Positions 14,298 to 15,864 of a stretch of DNA of 15,864 nt are shown here, piece after piece (the first letter of the stretch is position 1; each line of letters opens with the position of its first letter). Source of the stretch: Armatimonadaceae bacterium (GTDB lineage Bacteria; Armatimonadota; Armatimonadia; Armatimonadales; Armatimonadaceae); NCBI GenBank assembly GCA_030446525.1, contig JAUJNC010000102.1, positions 1 to 15,864 on the forward strand, read 5' to 3'. The translations under genes and the position numbers were made by a program. The notes under the pieces are model-generated. The model did no database searches. It worked only from the letters and a program-made list of their open reading frames with translations, and was not told where the DNA came from.

Positions 14298-15854
14298 CTA
14301 GTTCCCACCAGCCCCTGCTGCCCTCGTGGCTTCCTGTGCGGAGGCCGGAACCCGGAATCCGACCATCGTTTTTTGCCGCTCGAACTCGGCCTCCATCTGC
14401 TTGCGCAGCGCCTCCTGGGCCGGATCGCGCCACAGGTTCTTCATCTCGTAGGGGTCGGCCTTGAGGTCGAACAGCTCGGTCCATTCCTCGTGGCCGGGGT
14501 AGCGGATGAGCTTGGCGCTATTTGTCCGCACGGCCAGGTTCGTAGGCGTGTTGAAGGGAGGCTCCCAGAAGTATTCGTAAAAGAACGATGTACGCCAGTC
14601 GGCGGGAGCTTTACCGCCTAGCAGAGAACGCCAGCTTCGGCCCTGCATCTGCTTGGGAACGGACACACCCGCCAGGTCGAGCAGGGTCGGCGCAAGGTCA
14701 ATGTTGAGCGCAAGCGCGTCCACCAGCAGGCCGGGCTTCACCAACTTCGGGTAGCGGACGAGCAGCGGGATGCGGAGCGATTCCTCGTAGGCCGCACGTT
14801 TGTCGCCTATCTCGTGTTCCCGCAGACAAAGCCCGTTGTCGCTGGCGAAAATAACCACGGTGTTGTCGCGCAGCTTCAGTTCGTCCAGCGTATCGAGCAA
14901 GCGGCCGACGTTCTCGTCCACACCGACAATGGTGCGCAGATAATCGCGCGGCATCTCTGCTTTGTTGCGACGAGCAGGCCGTGGTGATTGTCGTGGCGTG
15001 TCCTCAGCCGGGAACAGCGACGCATCGGTAACCTTGGGCGGCGTCCAGCCTTTGTACGGCGGCGGGACGGCCAGGTTCGGCGCATCCCGGAGCATCTCGC
15101 CAGCGAAGCGGCCGGCGAGGCGCGTGGGCGGGTCATACGGGACGTGCGGCGACTTGAAGCCGACCACCAGCGAGAACGGCCGGCCGCGGTTCTTGCGCAA
15201 AAAGGCCAGAGCGAAGTCGGTCGAAACGTCGTCCACCCAGCCTTTCGTCGGGGTCGGCGCGCCGTCCACCTCGAACACGCAGTCGTGGTAAACCCCCTGC
15301 CCGACGTAGCTGGCCGAATAGTCGAAGCCGGGGCGCCTGCCCTTCTGCCTGTCCATGTGCCACTTGCCGACGTAGCCGGTGGTGTAGCCGGCCGCGCGCA
15401 GCAGGCTCGCGTGCGTCTCCTGGCCGTCGGGGAACGCGGTGGTGTTGTTGACGATCCCATTGTGGTGGCCGTACCGCCCGGTCAGAAAGGCGGCGCGGCT
15501 GGGCGAGCAGAGCGAGGTCGTCACGAACGCATTGCGGAAGCGCGCGCCCTCCTTCGCCAGCCGGTCCAGATTCGGGGTCACAAGCCACGGGAAGCGGGCG
15601 CGCTCGCCTCTTTCCCGCTGGACGACGCCCAGCGCGTCCCAGCGCTGGTCGTCGGTCAGGACGAACACGAAGTTGGGCCGCTGCTGCCGTGATGGGGAAG
15701 GGCGCTCCCCTTCCTGCCCACGCGCGCCGGCAAGCGGGAAGACTAACCCGGTCATGCTGAGCACTACGGCGGCTGCTTTTCGCCGGTGACGTGGGGAGAA
15801 TATCCCGCCCGTCCGTGAGTCGAGCGTGCGATGGTTTCCAACTGCGTCGTTCAA
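14298..15854 (-). CDS. Secreted sulfatase, N-acetylglucosamine-6-sulfatase/arylsulfatase type
   Basis: An intact 518-residue formylglycine sulfatase. A basic N-terminus and a hydrophobic stretch (about 27-46, ending LAGARGQ) act as an export signal. RPNFVFVLTDDQRWDALG carries the first metal site (Asp68, Asp69) and CSPSR at 116-120 is the active-site motif, followed by AAFLTGRYGHHNG. GKWHMD is near 163-168. SDNG at 338-341 and Lys352 in GDKR complete the site, but the usual GEHG between them reads REHE. LFDLKADPYEMKNL is the tail of the DUF4976 type. The start is uncertain: the frame begins at a TTG only 10 bases from the window edge; ATG at codon 34 would cut into the signal peptide, and the true start may lie outside. 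It is the first gene seen of the operon. A truncated relative of its N-terminus is found at 6223-6405. Confidence 0.9.
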   Translation of the reverse strand: MNDAVGNHRTLDSRTGGIFSPRHRRKAAAVVLSMTGLVFPLAGARGQEGERPSPSRQQRPNFVFVLTDDQRWDALGVVQRERGERARFPWLVTPNLDRLAKEGARFRNAFVTTSLCSPSRAAFLTGRYGHHNGIVNNTTAFPDGQETHASLLRAAGYTTGYVGKWHMDRQKGRRPGFDYSASYVGQGVYHDCVFEVDGAPTPTKGWVDDVSTDFALAFLRKNRGRPFSLVVGFKSPHVPYDPPTRLAGRFAGEMLRDAPNLAVPPPYKGWTPPKVTDASLFPAEDTPRQSPRPARRNKAEMPRDYLRTIVGVDENVGRLLDTLDELKLRDNTVVIFASDNGLCLREHEIGDKRAAYEESLRIPLLVRYPKLVKPGLLVDALALNIDLAPTLLDLAGVSVPKQMQGRSWRSLLGGKAPADWRTSFFYEYFWEPPFNTPTNLAVRTNSAKLIRYPGHEEWTELFDLKADPYEMKNLWRDPAQEALRKQMEAEFERQKTMVGFRVPASAQEATRAAGAGGN

Positions 15855-15864
15855 TTTTTCTGTC

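Noticed and set aside
12679..14301. Long plus-strand open frame of 540 codons
   Set aside because: Antisense of the secreted hydrolase gene. No ribosome site or protein motif supports it. The same holds for plus-strand frames at 1501-2226, 2287-3054, 3097-3918 and 14988-15692.
14293..14484. N-terminal extension of the hydrolase to 14484
   Set aside because: It would overlap the 3' end of the intact sulfatase by about 190 bp and precede a good signal peptide beginning MKITRQRF at 14292.

Overview
The window reads as a chromosomal carbohydrate-degradation locus of a GC-rich bacterium, most likely an Armatimonadota member (Planctomycetota is the alternative). The best evidence is the pair of DUF1559/H-X9-DG pseudopilins carrying the [16 protein letters not shown] signature typical of Armatimonadota, together with a high density of sulfatase genes. 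Every gene I can support lies on the minus strand, so transcription runs from high to low coordinates. I see no RNA genes, insertion sequences, CRISPR arrays or replication origin.

Upstream block (15854 to about 6200): a secreted sulfatase (14298-15854), a secreted TIM-barrel glycoside-hydrolase-like protein (12700-14292), two tandem iduronate-2-sulfatase-like genes (about 11190-12696 and 9714-11182), an agarase-like glycoside hydrolase (8633-9704), a CBM-GH10 endo-xylanase-like gene (6744-8631), and a junction of two truncated sulfatase pieces (6223-6540). Most original gene boundaries are only 1-9 bp apart, which implies an operon. The first two genes are intact. From about 11.7 kb down to 6.2 kb every gene is broken by many small frameshifts, although family motifs survive in alternating frames. 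This is either a decayed part of the operon or a stretch of poor consensus sequence. Changes at a catalytic motif argue for decay; homopolymer-length differences argue for sequencing error.

A comparatively AT-rich spacer of about 370 bp (5852-6222) separates this from the downstream block, which is intact: a LacI-family regulator (4769-5851), two DUF1559 pseudopilins (3950-4708 and 2998-3837), a cytoplasmic choline-sulfatase-like enzyme (1513-2907), and a secreted iduronate-2-sulfatase-like enzyme (1516 to beyond the left edge) that overlaps it by 4 bp (ATGA).

Taken together, at least five recognisable sulfatases, one sulfatase remnant and three glycoside hydrolases point to breakdown of a sulfated polysaccharide, with the LacI protein as the likely sugar-responsive regulator. 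No transporter, SusC/SusD pair or sulfatase-maturation enzyme is present. The pseudopilins sit where binding or transport proteins would be in a classical utilisation locus, which is the most interesting functional question. Other odd features are a 25-residue tandem duplication of the metal-binding strand in the first sulfatase, an 83-bp perfect repeat between the two broken sulfatases, and two strong hairpins between the pseudopilin genes.
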